From contig JACTVC010000026.1 in the NCBI GenBank assembly GCA_018417955.1, forward strand, positions 1 to 64,000: a stretch of 64,000 bases of DNA, given 5' to 3'. Position numbers and translations under genes: made by a program. The DNA comes from Laccaria trichodermophora. Lineage: Eukaryota > Basidiomycota > Agaricomycetes > Agaricales > Hydnangiaceae. Within the stretch, counting starts at the first letter, position 1. Every line of letters starts with the position of its first letter. Shown here piece after piece: positions 10,244 through 21,424 of the stretch. Under the pieces are notes generated by a model. That model made no database searches and was not told the DNA's origin. It worked only from the letters and a program-made list of their open reading frames with translations.

Positions 10244-11987
10244 TACCGTTGGCGGCTGGGCTCAGGTCTATGTTTGGTATGAAAATGATGGATCACAGAT
10301 GGTTCGCTCACTGATGGGGTCCCAGCTGCCTTCTTCGACGTGACCTAGCTTGATTTCGAGCACAACCACAGCGTTTCGTGTGCTCAATGTCTGTAAAAAA
10401 CATACGAGTCGTCACTGATTCCCTCCTCGCCCTTGTGCGTCTTTCTTTTAACTCCCTAAAAATCATTCACCTTTCTGCTAAAACAGATCATACATTCATC
10501 GGCCTCAACGGCGTCCGCATCCTCAGCGTTACACTTGTAAATGACATCCAAGTGGTCAACATGTCCCTCGCAGTGGGGAGGATAGTCGGTCCAAGTGAAG
10601 CTCCCAATGCTAAGACGAAAATCATGACTAACTCTAATCACATTTTGTGCGTTTCTTTCGTAAATGCCCTTTGTTTGTGTAACTAATGTCTTGTAGTGGA
10701 AGCAGCGAGCCAAAACAACCAGCGGCCGGCTTATTGGCCAGTCCTTGGTCGAGTCCTCGTCATGGGAGAGACGGTGGTGCTCATATTTTATTCTTCTCTG
10801 TTCCTGTACAGGGCTATGGTCTCGGCGCGTTGAGTGCTACCCAAATGCTGTCCCCACCCCTCCTTCATCGCCAAACAAGCTGGGACTGGAGCTATGATCC
10901 TCTCCCATCACGTGAACACATTTACCCTCGTTCCTGCCCTTTCCCCCCTTCTCTATTGGGTGTTTGAACGTCCTCATGAGCCTCACATTTCAAGAACCAC
11001 GCAACAATCATATCCGTCGTTCGTCGCTGTGCTGAATTTTGGAAGGATCAGGGCGCGCGACAACGGATCGACAACATTCTTCCCCAACACCGCGTCATCG
11101 CGTGCGCCATCGCACCGAAATCGATAGTAAATCGGTTCCCTGCTGCTGGAACGACAAGCTCCGAGCTTCCTCCCTCCATGCGCGACGAGCTGAGATCGGA
11201 GCTTCTCGCTCCGCCCGTTGGTTGATGAAGAAGTTGAATTGGATGAGGATGGCGGTCCAGATGCCATCGTCTGGGCGAAGGCGGAGGTGTCTGTGATTGT
11301 TGTGCTTTGACTATGGTGTGTTCAGGAACTTGAAGGCACCAAGTCCAAACTATTTGTGACGTCCTGGAGGGAACACGCGAAGAGCGCGCTGCCGACACAG
11401 ACACACGTAGCCTATTGAGTCGTTGCCGCAATATGTATCGAAGCATGTGCTGGTGGGTGATATGGAGTATAGCTCGACGGCGGCAACTGCTTGAGCCCAT
11501 GACCACTGGATGCTTTCTTTCCGACATATAGTTGTGGGACGGTGAATGAACACTGAACTCTGCTTAGGAATATATCGTATCACTCCATCCCTCTTCTCTA
11601 GTATCATAGTCCTTACCAGGCAAGCTATCTAGCCGAAATATTCCAAAATGGTGTTCCAATATGATACAGATCGCGCTTCAAATTATACTTAGTGTGCTTG
11701 AGCCTAATGAAAATGCAAGGAAGTAAAGTGTTTCTTTCGTGCAGCTTTGAAAGAGGTTTTGTTATGACTTTCAGAGAAGAGATAAGCTGAAACTAGTCGC
11801 TGCTTGTTCGCAGAAAACATACAACCATAAGTAGCTGTCGTTCCACGCCTACAGGCGGCTATTAGTTTTCATTTTACCTTGTCACGCACTCAGAAATTCG
11901 TGAAGAAGCAGTGCCAGCTCCCCCAAACACCCCTCGGAAATCAACTTCTCTTACCAGATACAGACCTGAGCCCAGCCGCCAACGGTA
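10244..11987. repeat. 26-bp perfect inverted repeat pair, 1.7 kb apart
   Basis: The sequence at 11962-11987, starting AGACCTGAGCCCAGCCGCCA, occurs as its exact reverse complement at 10244-10269. The flanking bases on either side do not align. The left copy lies at the end of the unrecognised minus-strand segment. Confidence 0.7.
10268..10830 (-). other. Unrecognised coding-like segment, possible gene 3' end
   Basis: A minus-strand open frame preceded by a ctgtacag acceptor reads RRIKYEHHRLSHDEDSTKDW, then FTWTDYPPHCEGHVDHLDVI and CNAEDADAVEADECMICFSR. A gtgaat donor and tttacag acceptor join it to a last exon, LEIKLGHVEEGSWDPISERT, ending at a stop near 10268. The even composition, frame-keeping splice sites and several cysteines suggest real or formerly real coding sequence. 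I do not recognise the family. A possible upstream exon at about 10.95-10.86 kb would extend it. The 5' end is unresolved. Confidence 0.35.
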
Positions 11988-12909
11988 TCTGGGTTCTGCA
12001 GCTTGGAATCATCTTCCGGCGTCTGCTGGAGATAACGTGTCGTGGTTACGTGGAATTCCAAGCAGATTGAAGCTGCTACGATTGCTGCATCCTTCCAGGC
12101 TCATCGAGATTTGTCCGCACTTGTGAGACGGACGTCATTTTTCTTGTCTGGCGTTTCGTTGCAGCAAGTGCCGCCAACCACGCTAGATTTTTATCACTTA
12201 TCACTATCGCTCACTGTTCCTGAACAGTTTCCGATTCAGAGTCGGTACTCAGGAGACAGATGGCGATGCTTGTCATTCACATCTTATTCAACCTAGTGCC
12301 ATTAAAGTTGATGTCACGAGCTCGAGTGTAACACTTACTTCCCAGATTGGAGAGTCAGAACGACGGCCAGCATCCACAGACTATCATCTCAATCCCTCTA
12401 AGCTTCACCATTTTTTCGTATATGAAACCAAATCCCTCCTTGGCGCGAGAAATGTTTTGCTCAACCCCTGCGCGGAAAGCAATCACGCGATCCTTTAGGC
12501 CTCAACATCCCTACAGTTTCAATTTGGCAATTTAACCGATGATGTGAGGTATGTAAAACCACTTAGTAATGGCCTCTCCGCTGAGTCAGGTTGGTTGAAC
12601 AGAAATCCTGCCGCGTTCTCAAAACAAGACACGAGTCAAGGGGTCCTGGTCCTGTCCCTTTCCCAGCAAACCTCAGTAAATTTTCTGTTCCTTCGTCCTT
12701 TCAATGCTCGCGTCGACGCACTCTCAAAACTGAAAGGGGATGGGTTATTTTTAGCTGCGGATCACGTTGGCGTTGTGCTTCTTTGGACTAGAACGCGTTG
12801 TTGTCCGATGGTATGAGCACTTTAAGGTCGATTACGAACCCATTTGACCTTGGTGCACTAGATATTTCGACGTTGTTTGAATTTGCAAACAGGCGAGTCA
12901 TGATTTTTG

Positions 12910-12915
12910 TATAAA
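12910..12915 (+). promoter_or_regulatory. Possible TATA box of the chitin deacetylase gene
   Basis: TATAAA lies 57 bases before the ATG at 12973, a plausible distance for a fungal core promoter. The evidence is the motif and its position only. Confidence 0.35.
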
Positions 12916-12972
12916 TGACCTGATTCTTGAAGAATAATTTCCGTCGGCATCCTGGTGCTTTCCCCTCCCTCA

Positions 12973-14335
12973 ATGCTCGCCTCCCCCCTTGTCGCTCTAT
13001 ACTTGGTTGCGCTGGTGTCCGCTTCTCCCGCAGAAAGGAGGCAGGGCGGACCTTCGGCTCGCGTTGTGACCAGCTGTACGCAGCCCAACACTGTTGCATT
13101 AACCTTTGTGCGTTTACTCTCTTGTATCCATGTCCAGCGTCACGTCGATGCAATGTAACCCTCTGTAGGATGATGGACCTTATATTTATCTGTAGGCAAT
13201 CTTCACGAAGTTCGACCCACCCGCTCACCCCATGCGACAGGAACGAGGTTAGCGACGCCCTCACGGCTCACAAGGTGACTGGGACGTTCTTCTTCAGTGA
13301 GCTCACATTCTGACACACGTCGCACGGCTTCTGACCTCCATTTCAGATGGCAACAATTGCAAGTTTTGTATTTTCGTGCGCATGCGGCTAGTATTGATTT
13401 GGTATTGATGTATGACCTACCGTCGCACTAGACGACTGCATATATAATGACGACTCAGCTCAACGGGTTCAATACGCTGTGGCTCATGGCCACCAAGTCG
13501 CGTCTCATACGTGGAGCCATACCGATCTCACCACCCTCAATTGGGATCAAAGTATGTTTCAGGATGCACCTTTGTCGATGCCGCGCTCATATAGTACCAT
13601 CCAGTTCACAATGAGATGTGGCTTGTAGAACGTAAGATTCTTTTCGTGTTGCGCTGTTTTCTGGTCGAATTTTCTCTACCAGAGGCACTCTGGAAGATCG
13701 TTGGCCGCTACCCAGCTTTCATGCGCCCTCGTACGTCAAACTCACGTTATTATTATTATGAACATTCAATATCAGGAAAGCGTATGGGAATTATAACGAT
13801 CTTGTCTTACAGGCGTCTTACATCCGTGGACAAGCGGTCGCTATGTGGGACTTCGAGTATGTACTTATCGTCTCCTACCTTTGGTGTCGTTTCCCACTCT
13901 TTCCACCATGAAGCTCCGGAGACTCAACGGGATCTACTCCCGCCGAAAGTGAAGCAGCGTACGATGCACTGATTGCACAACACCCGAGTAACATCCTGGC
14001 TCTCAACCACGAGACGGAAGGCAAGCTTTCTTCGTTCAATTCTAAAAATGCTGCTGATGCATTAACAATCATTTTTGTAGAAACGACTGCGTAAGTAAAA
14101 CAACATTATCGAAGTAACCGCATTTTCGAATGAAAAAACAGTTACCAAGTCCTTCCCTACGCTATCACAAAACTGCAGGCAGCGGGATATAAGCTCGTGA
14201 GCCTGGCCGAGTGTACTGGTCTACCAGCATACCAGAAGACTCAGGCTCCCACCCCACGAGATGTGAGAAGTTTCCATACTCCCTTCTATGCGCTCTGACC
14301 AACCTCGCTTCTGCCAGTCGACGTGGCATTGTTGA
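12973..14335 (+). CDS. Secreted chitin deacetylase, carbohydrate esterase family 4
   Basis: The protein starts MLASPLVALYLVALVSASPA, a clear secretion signal. It then carries all five NodB/CE4 motifs: TFDDGP (metal-binding Asp pair), SHTWSHTD (metal-binding histidines), RPPYG, DFDSGDS and ILALNHE. It ends RDSTWHC. It should remove acetyl groups from chitin N-acetylglucosamine at the cell wall using a divalent metal ion. Twelve exons were assembled from splice signals, with the frame kept throughout. Two introns use GC-AG ends with gcaag donors: one after GNN, where splicing restores NNYDCIYNDD, and one after NHETE. The others are GT-AG. The length and motif set are complete, so the gene looks functional. 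It sits between two convergent transcription-factor paralogs; a regulatory link is only a guess. Confidence 0.9.
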
Positions 14336-14805
14336 GGCCGGGATGGAATTTGAATTTTCTATATCTATCAGTTGCTTTTTGAACTTTTCCCGACGACGGA
14401 CAATGATAAACCCCTATACCGCCACTTGGACTTCCTCTTCGCCTTTTCCTAACTTTCTTTCGTATTTTCAATTATCTTCGCTTTGCTGCATTCTGGTCTT
14501 GACAACTAAGCAACGACTTTCTTATTGATGATCGCACTGTTTCACTGTCCCTTCGCTAAAAAAGGCGGGATTTGGGCGCGACACTTCCATTCGTCAAGAG
14601 ATTGTTCTTGAGTCATTTCCCCTCTGAATCCGACGGTTAACGCTAATCCATGAGATATATAATACAAAGAAGGGTTTTAAAAACACAGCTAGTTTCTACG
14701 AGAATGTCCAATAAAACTTAGAACGCGAAAACAGGATGAAAAGGGGGAATCAAGGGACGTGGTTCTAAAGTAAAGCAAAGGAATTTATATAGACCGCATG
14801 GGGGT
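14336..14805. other. Intergenic spacer between CE4 gene and TF paralog 2
   Basis: The 3' flanks of two convergent genes meet here. No further gene or repeat was seen. Confidence 0.6.
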
Positions 14806-17800
14806 CTATCCGATAATATGTCCCTGAGGATGCTGGGTCGCCGGTTCGCCAATATTTGATAAATATGATCCCCAGTCTTCTAGTCTACAGAGCAGAAGTA
14901 AAGGTGAGCTTTTGCCCCTGAGACGAGGAAAGGAAAACGTACGCAAACCCAGTCGGAACGGTAGACCACGTCGACATCAAATCTGGATCGATGTACGCAG
15001 TTTGTCGTTGTTCAGCATACTTGTCCACAACCCTAAGATGAGAACTCTGCGGCGGATAGACCATCCCACCACCGCCCGACGACTGGCCCCTGTACATCCC
15101 CATACTATTCACTGCCAGGGCGGAGGCGGCATGTGAAGGTGTGCTTGATATTGCGGGGGCAGCATAGGATCCCCCACTTGGACTTGACAACCCGGCGTAG
15201 GAATTTCTATGTGACCTCGTGGGCGCGACATAGGAATCTGTGTCCGAATCCGGCGCCCCTGGATAGTAATTGTGTGGTGGGGAGAGATTGTACATCGCAC
15301 TCGAGCCCGCTGTGTCCATCAGACTTTCAGCCCCACCACCAATCACACCGTATCCCTGCGTTGAAGATTTTGTTTCGGTGACAACGGGATATCGGTAGCT
15401 GAATGTCGAGGAAGAACTGGATGTGTCAGAGTTGCTAATTATTGGAGGGGTAACGTTTGTGTTCGTAGTCCCACTCCCACTCGCCAGCTCGGTTGGAGGA
15501 TACCAGTAGCTGGGCGACTGATAGTCAAGCGGTGACTGTCCGGACATCGAAAATTTGCCATGCGGAGGCAATGTTGCGAGTTCAGTGCTGTAGATCGGCA
15601 GCCTATAGAACTCTGACGGCTGAGGTGGCTGAAGATTATCCAATGACCGCTGTGCGTGTAGCGGTCTGTGCGCCTGCGATAATTGGGGAGGAGGAAGAAG
15701 TCGAAGTTGGTCTTGCGTTTGGGACTGGTCTTCTTGAGCGGTGGAATGCGTCTCTTGTGGCAACGGGAGGTGTCTCATGGGTATAGGCACATGCCTGGTC
15801 ACGCGTTGTGAACCAGAAATGTTCCTTGGGACGTCGCTTGGTGATGGGGAATCATCCTTGGGGGGGGAAAGAGAGGCCATAGGGACCTCAGAATCCCTTT
15901 CGCGCTTGTTCGCAGGTGGACTAGGCTGAGGGAGGGGAAGGTCTCCGATGCACGCTAACTCGTTTAGAATATCCCTAAACCAGAAAATACATATGAAAGC
16001 ACAAAGAAGGGCCGGAGATAAACATACCAGAGGCGACCTGCCGAATGCCACCGGTCCTCGGATTTCCTTAGCATCCGCATGCATTTGTAAGCATCTGACA
16101 TTTCTTTATTCGGATCTATTGACAGACCCGAGCGCTTCCCTCCCCAGATGCTGACCAGCAATACAATCCCAGATGTAAAGGCAGGTAACTTGTAACGCAG
16201 TCAATGTCACCCATGATTAATAAATGCAGAGTGATGCTTACCTGAAGTAGCGGCGGAGGGATGAAATTCCTCTTCTGCAAAATGTCAACAATATGGCTAC
16301 AAGACCTTGCGGCATTGGTGCAGATGGCCAAGGAAGGAAACGGAGAGGGTGACGGGTGGGTCTTCGATGGAATGAATGGACGATGGACAAGAATCTGGAT
16401 GTGATAGTAGGTCGCATATAGGACAACAGATTGCTTGAGAAATCTATCGTCTTCGCGGTTTGGATCCCACCGCACTTTTAAGGACCGTATCGTGAATAAG
16501 TCAGATTGAAGCGAGAGATGGCATTACACACAGTGATTCGGGACCGAGTCCACCCATTTGTTCAGAGCTGAGTCAAGCTCCGCCACTATATGCTTCTCCC
16601 ACTGAGGACCGACCAAGCCAAGCAAGCTTTTGGACTTGTTTATTGAATACTGTACATGGTAAGTGTTTAGTTTTGCGCCCAAGGCACCGTCCGATAAGGC
16701 AAAACTTACGATTGTGCGCAAGGCAAAGCTTGCAATCTGGTGTAGCTTGATGTCGAGAATGAAGTAACTGATAAGCGAAGGTTTATTTGCGGGTTGCTTA
16801 AAACGCTGCGAAGGATCGGGATGTTCCCAGTACTCGTCATCACACTCAATGGGCATGTCAAGGTCAAAGCTGGAAAATCAACCTCAGCATCAAGAAGTCC
16901 GGGGACGGAGATAGGACTTACTCTTCATCTTGAATCGCACAGGGGCGACCGAGAGCGGTGCTGAACTCCCTGTCCAAACAGACCAGAAACCTGCGAGGCA
17001 TAGCTTGTCAGATTTGATTTGTGATATCTGACGTGGGCTTGTACCAGAAGGCGCGCTTCCACAGTTCATCTTCTACGCTCATCACATGGTCCTGTGCTTT
17101 ACGCCTATGTGCGCCTACCTCCTGTGCCAGCCGGATACCAATGCCAACCATCGACCAACATGACTGAGGAGCAGAAGAGTCTTTCAAAAACATTACCGAG
17201 AGCTGGATGATACGTTCAATTGCGTAGAGGATGAGAAAACGGTAACTTACACAGTAGATTTGCATGTCGTACAGTGAGGGTGAGACTAAAAGCGACCTAA
17301 CAGTCTGTACTTGCTGAAACCACTTCCACCCACGGGAATGAAGTGAATCATGCCCTTCAAGAAATACTCGCGGATCCTCTGAGAACCGTGATCCGATGGC
17401 GCAGACGAGGAGAAGGGTGTATGCAAAGCCGGTATTGTCGAGATGTAGATTTTCTGCAACGGATCTCTCAAAAGTTGGCCGATGAAGGACGGCTTGATAA
17501 AGATTGAAGTGCAGAAAAAAAGCATCGACGAGTTGCTCCATGAGATCCCGGTCAGGGAATGATTCGAATGGTATCGAAGGGTTGTCTGCGCCTCCAACAG
17601 ATTTTTCCCACTGTTAAGACATGAGACGGCTCAATGACATGGGGAATAAGGACGAGACGAACGGGTTGTGTTCCCCAAAATTCTGGGCGCTTGTGGTCGA
17701 GACTCATTGAAGGAGGGGCTTTGAAGTTGTCGCTGCTCACGTACTCGCTCTTAAGCTCCATCGCGGTCTGAATGAGACTAGGTCCACTCGATTTCCCGAA

Positions 17801-18600
17801 AAATCTTTCTTTGATCTTGTCACTGGACCTATCGATGTCAAGTTTCTTCAAGGCCCCTACGAGAGTTGAATCGACAAAGTCTTCCTCCTGCTGGTCGGCG
17901 CCGGGTTCACCGACCCTACTGATGATGGATGTGGCTATGTTGACAGAGCGCGGCAAGGAAGCGGAGCTACAGACTTGCTCTGCTTTTACAGCGGCGTCAG
18001 GGGACTGGCTTTCTCGGTCTGTGGCAATGTGTAGCTCTGTCAAAATGTTCTGGTCCGGGCATAACTAGTCGAAATCATCGGACTAGGTTCTTTTGGTGGA
18101 TTTTTCAACGTACCCTCCGCAAAACCTCTTCCAGCATTTCCACGCGACGTTCCAAATTTTCCACGTAACTAAACAGGGTATCAGACTTGTAAGTGGGAGA
18201 ATACAGGAATTTACAGACCCCTTTGGAGGACCTCGTTTCTAAACGTCGAGAATTAGCGACAGCTTACAGTAGAACATATCATGGACAGACTCACCTTCGC
18301 TGCCTCAACATATGTACAATCGAAACTGCACGTTATACAGGTTGAACAACGATTTCCAGGCATTTGAACCCCATCACCTGATGAGAATATTAGCGGTGAA
18401 ATATCGAGCAAAGGCCACTTGATTGCATACATCGTACTAGAGATGAGGAAGCTCAGATCAACGGCTAAACAACCAATGGACACTGACTCACTTTTTTTCC
18501 TCCTGCAGATGTCACATGCTCGTTGTATCCTTCGCTTCTTTTGATTTTGAGGCAGACCAGACGTGTTGTCCTCGTTGAAGTCCTCACCTTCGGACGACAT
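14806..18600 (-). CDS. Zn2Cys6 transcription factor, XlnR-like (paralog 2)
   Basis: The ATG at 18600 opens MSSEGEDFNEDNTSGLPQNQ followed by KKRRIQRACDICRRKK. A 6-nt microexon at 18431-18436 supplies IR and part of the third cysteine. The rest of the zinc cluster (NRCSTCITCSFDC) is in the next exon from 18377. The fungal transcription-factor domain is collinear with paralog 1: RPEFWG, WKWFQQVQ, SSAPQSCWSMVGIGIRLAQE, HRRK, ELWKRAFW, GRPCAIQDEDFDLDMPIECD. The C-terminus is rich in Ser, Pro and Gly and ends LEDWGSYLSNIGEPATQHPQ plus five residues before the stop at 14806. Exon order, intron positions and the 109-nt coding exon 1 match paralog 1, while the sequence has diverged clearly. It appears intact. 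The gene pair points toward each other across the CE4 gene. Confidence 0.85.
18431..18436 (-). other. 6-nt microexon completing the zinc cluster (paralog 2)
   Basis: On the minus strand TACGAT is preceded by ctctag and followed by gtatgc. Between exon 1 (ending 18492, phase 1) and exon 3 (starting 18377) it gives KIRCDG. The bases differ from paralog 1 (TTCGCT) but encode the same residues, as expected for a conserved exon. The flanking introns are 55 and 53 nt. Confidence 0.7.
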
Positions 18601-19136
18601 GGTGATGGTGCGGAGGTGAAAATTGGATGCGAATACATATCAAGCTTTGTCTTTATTGTACATAGCACCGTGTGGCATACGGATCAAAATGATCGGTTCT
18701 CGCGATCATCGATCAGCCCTACCTTGGCAGCAACGCCTCTGTTTCAAGGATTGTCAAAGATTGGTCAAAGACTCAAAGGACCTACTCAGGGCTGGGATCG
18801 CTCCTCCTATGTCTGAAAATTCGTCGACTGTAGTCCTGCTGAGTTTAATTTTCTTTATCCATGTTACTTTTCCTCCAGGAGCGCTGCGTATCACTGGCAG
18901 GTCGCTCAACATTTCTTGTTTACCGGCTTCTTAACTCATCGGGGGGTGACCAGACTTTGCTCCACGTGTGTACATATTACAACAAACTGCGGATGCGGCT
19001 TAGATCCAGGGTCGCTCTAAACATGACTTTCAGTAGCTTTGCCAACCCACAGGAAGTCCGAGTGTGAAGGAAAGTGGACTTTGGGTGGACTCAGATTAGT
19101 ATTTTCGGTGAGCTATGTCACAATCATTGGTTTCGC
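18601..19136. other. Intergenic, promoter side of TF paralog 2
   Basis: No gene was recognised. It should hold the promoter of the gene starting at 18600. Confidence 0.5.
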
Positions 19137-19144
19137 GCTCTCCT

Positions 19145-19645
19145 CAAGGGGGTGGCGGAACGGGGGGGGGCATCCGTCAGAGGCCTTAATTTTTTTTGTG
19201 ACCTTCTCTAATGAAATCCATTCAAATGGTCTACAACACTACCAGATTACCCTTGGAGCTTGATTTGGTAAGTTGCACACATATTCGGTCAGTAATTTTC
19301 GATACCTTGCGTATGTCCTGATGTGTGTGTCGCTTACAGATGTTTCCTGGGCGTGACATCCTGGAGTCGACGTTGGGCGCATAGGTGGTTGGCATGGCGC
19401 CGGCCCCAGCCGGGTCAGTCGACGAGTTCGATGAGTGTAGATAACCACGGAAGGTCGTCGCTGTCATTGGTAAACGACGTTTGGAGGTGACGGCTGCCAA
19501 TAACCGATGGTTCCTTCTAGGAAAAACATAGGAGGGTGGGAAGAACATACCAGATTTGGGGGGGTATGGGAGGGGGGGTTAAGCACTAGGGCCTTAATTC
19601 TTCTTGCGACTGTATATGTAAATTCCACGTTCCGCCACCCCCTTG
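19145..19645. mobile_element. Non-autonomous hAT-type element, 501 bp
   Basis: The ends are perfect 18-bp inverted repeats, CAAGGGGGTGGCGGAACG at 19145 and its reverse complement ending at 19645. The element is flanked by an exact 8-bp direct repeat, GCTCTCCT, at 19137-19144 and 19646-19653. An 8-bp target duplication and a terminal CA(A/G)GGG are hallmarks of the hAT superfamily. The inside has no transposase, so movement would need a transposase encoded elsewhere. Confidence 0.8.
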
Positions 19646-19653
19646 GCTCTCCT

Positions 19654-20890
19654 CAGAAAGCCTGTATTATCATTTCAGAAGGCTCGCGTTTTTCCGATAC
19701 TAGTAGTGTTGTTCAACACAGCAATTTACAAAGATCAGATGTCACAACCTCGGCATTAGCCTTGTGTAAATCGACCCTACACACAATTGAAAGCGCCTAT
19801 GTCCGACTTTATAGGTGACAATCTTTTGGGCGACTTAGCAGGAGTTTGTAAACTGCGGAACGTTACGGTAGCCATGGGAAGTACTTCCCATTCCTGAGAG
19901 TTTTAAAGCTTTCTTCTCGTTCATCTTTGGTTGGTAGATCTCTGCAAGAATGTAGGCCGCTCGAGACTGTCCGTCCTTTCAGGAGTTGCTCAAGTCGTGA
20001 TCAAGTTTCTTCCTGCTGACTTCCATCCGTACAAATTCCGTTCTCGTTTGTGCACTTCTTCTTTGCTCTGTAAATATCACCTGAGTATGGTGCGGTGCCG
20101 CGCGTTAACCACATCGGTGGGTTTGATAGGGTCAGACTGAACCACCGGTTTCGGGGCGCGCTCGTTGAATTTCACGCGGGGATCGTCCAGGTGCATATAT
20201 ATGTCCTCTTTGCTTCAATGCCAAGTTCCCAGAGCGCGCACAAATGTTCTTTCGTGTTTTGAGAAATTGAGTTTCGAAACATGACCGAAACCATTCGATT
20301 AATTTATTTGCGGGGAAATCCTCCGCTTCCCCCGATCAAGAGCATTGCTCTCCGAAGATGCCCTATGGTGTTTGGTCGCTTTTCATTTTGCTGGCAAGAG
20401 GAATCTACGGATGCAGAAAAAAAAAAAAAACCAGCTCTAATACACGTTCGACGTTAGCGCCCTCACATTGACCCGGCCTTCCAGCCGCTCACAAAGCGAA
20501 ATTGGGGCCGTAACGTTGTAGATCTTTCAATATCCTCATTCGAACGTGAAATTGACTTCTTACTGAACTCAGGTCAAATGGGCTGCCATAGGAACATAGT
20601 GTCATTTTTACTTGTGCCATAGCGCCGATGAGATCTTGAAGTGATTTGCAAGAAAAGTTCGGGTTTGGGAGACTAGGGTGAGAAGTGCTCCTCTAGATTA
20701 TATGCGACTTCAAATCTAAGATCGAAGTCACGAGTTCTATTCAACTTGTATTCCTTTACGTCGCGGGAACTTGGCGGGAACTGATAAATTGCAAACTCTC
20801 ATGTTTCAGGACAGCTATCAGGCCGGCTTCTTGATTTCCCTGCGGTAGGGTAATATATTCTTCAGCAGCGGGGTCATAAGCCCTTGGTGC
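19654..20890. other. Intergenic region without recognised gene
   Basis: Only short open frames were found, with a 15-base poly-A tract near 20417. No repeat ends were identified. Confidence 0.5.
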
Positions 20891-21195
20891 ATCAGCAAAA
20901 CAACATTACCCTGGTAATAACTTGTGGTCCCGGTAAAGTCCGAAAATAAATGTCGAGCTTGGGATTACAATGTAACGTCGAGTAATTTTGGTTGATCCTT
21001 TTATTCCAAAATAACTTGGTCTTATGCTGGTATGGTACAATTAAGTTGATGTAAATCAGGTATTCTAAAATCAAGTTGGAACTAAGGTTACAAGGCGAGG
21101 GAAGGGAGTCACCATGTCGGTTAAGAAAGGTAGCAACATTGTTCAAAAATACCTGGCATGGGTTGGGCATGGGATTGAAGTGTCAGGAAAGTATA

Positions 21196-21299
21196 CCTCT
21201 TACAAGGATTGAACTCACGGTTTTGGGAATCAGGCGCACCACACGTTATACACAGAAGGCAGCCCGTTAGACCATTACACCACACAGTCATTGTAAGGT
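21196..21299 (-). other. tRNA-like sequence, possible SINE head or tRNA pseudogene
   Basis: The minus strand has an A-box-like TGTGGTGTAATGG and, about 55 nt later, a B-box-like GAGTTCAATCC, the internal promoter pair of RNA polymerase III. The possible acceptor strands (CCTTACA and TGTAAGA) nearly pair, but the T stem is mostly wobble and no clean anticodon arm forms. It is more likely a tRNA-derived SINE or a pseudogene than a working tRNA. The body could extend down to about 20.9 kb. Confidence 0.35.
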
Positions 21300-21424
21300 G
21301 TAGTGGCACATTTCAATATGATCCCGTGGGCTCCAGCCGTGAAGAGCAGCTTGCTCGTTCTCGCAACGTTCTCGCCTCATTTTAACAGTATAACTATGGC
21401 AATAAAATAAAACATTGGCCAGCT

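Larger units (their letters stand above)
10037..12909. other. Region with unrecognised coding-like pieces between TF1 and CE4 gene
   Basis: No gene could be modelled with confidence. The minus strand from about 11.6 to 10.27 kb has several open, composition-normal stretches with plausible splice sites (see the separate entry). The plus strand holds only short open frames. A 26-bp sequence occurs in inverted orientation at 10244-10269 and 11962-11987. Confidence 0.5.

Noticed and set aside
15493..15929. Plus-strand open frames across 15.1-16.1 kb as genes
   Set aside because: They are antisense to the well-supported C-terminal exon of transcription-factor paralog 2.
21196..21299. Functional tRNA gene
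   Set aside because: A and B boxes are present, but the T stem and anticodon arm do not form well; kept only as tRNA-like.
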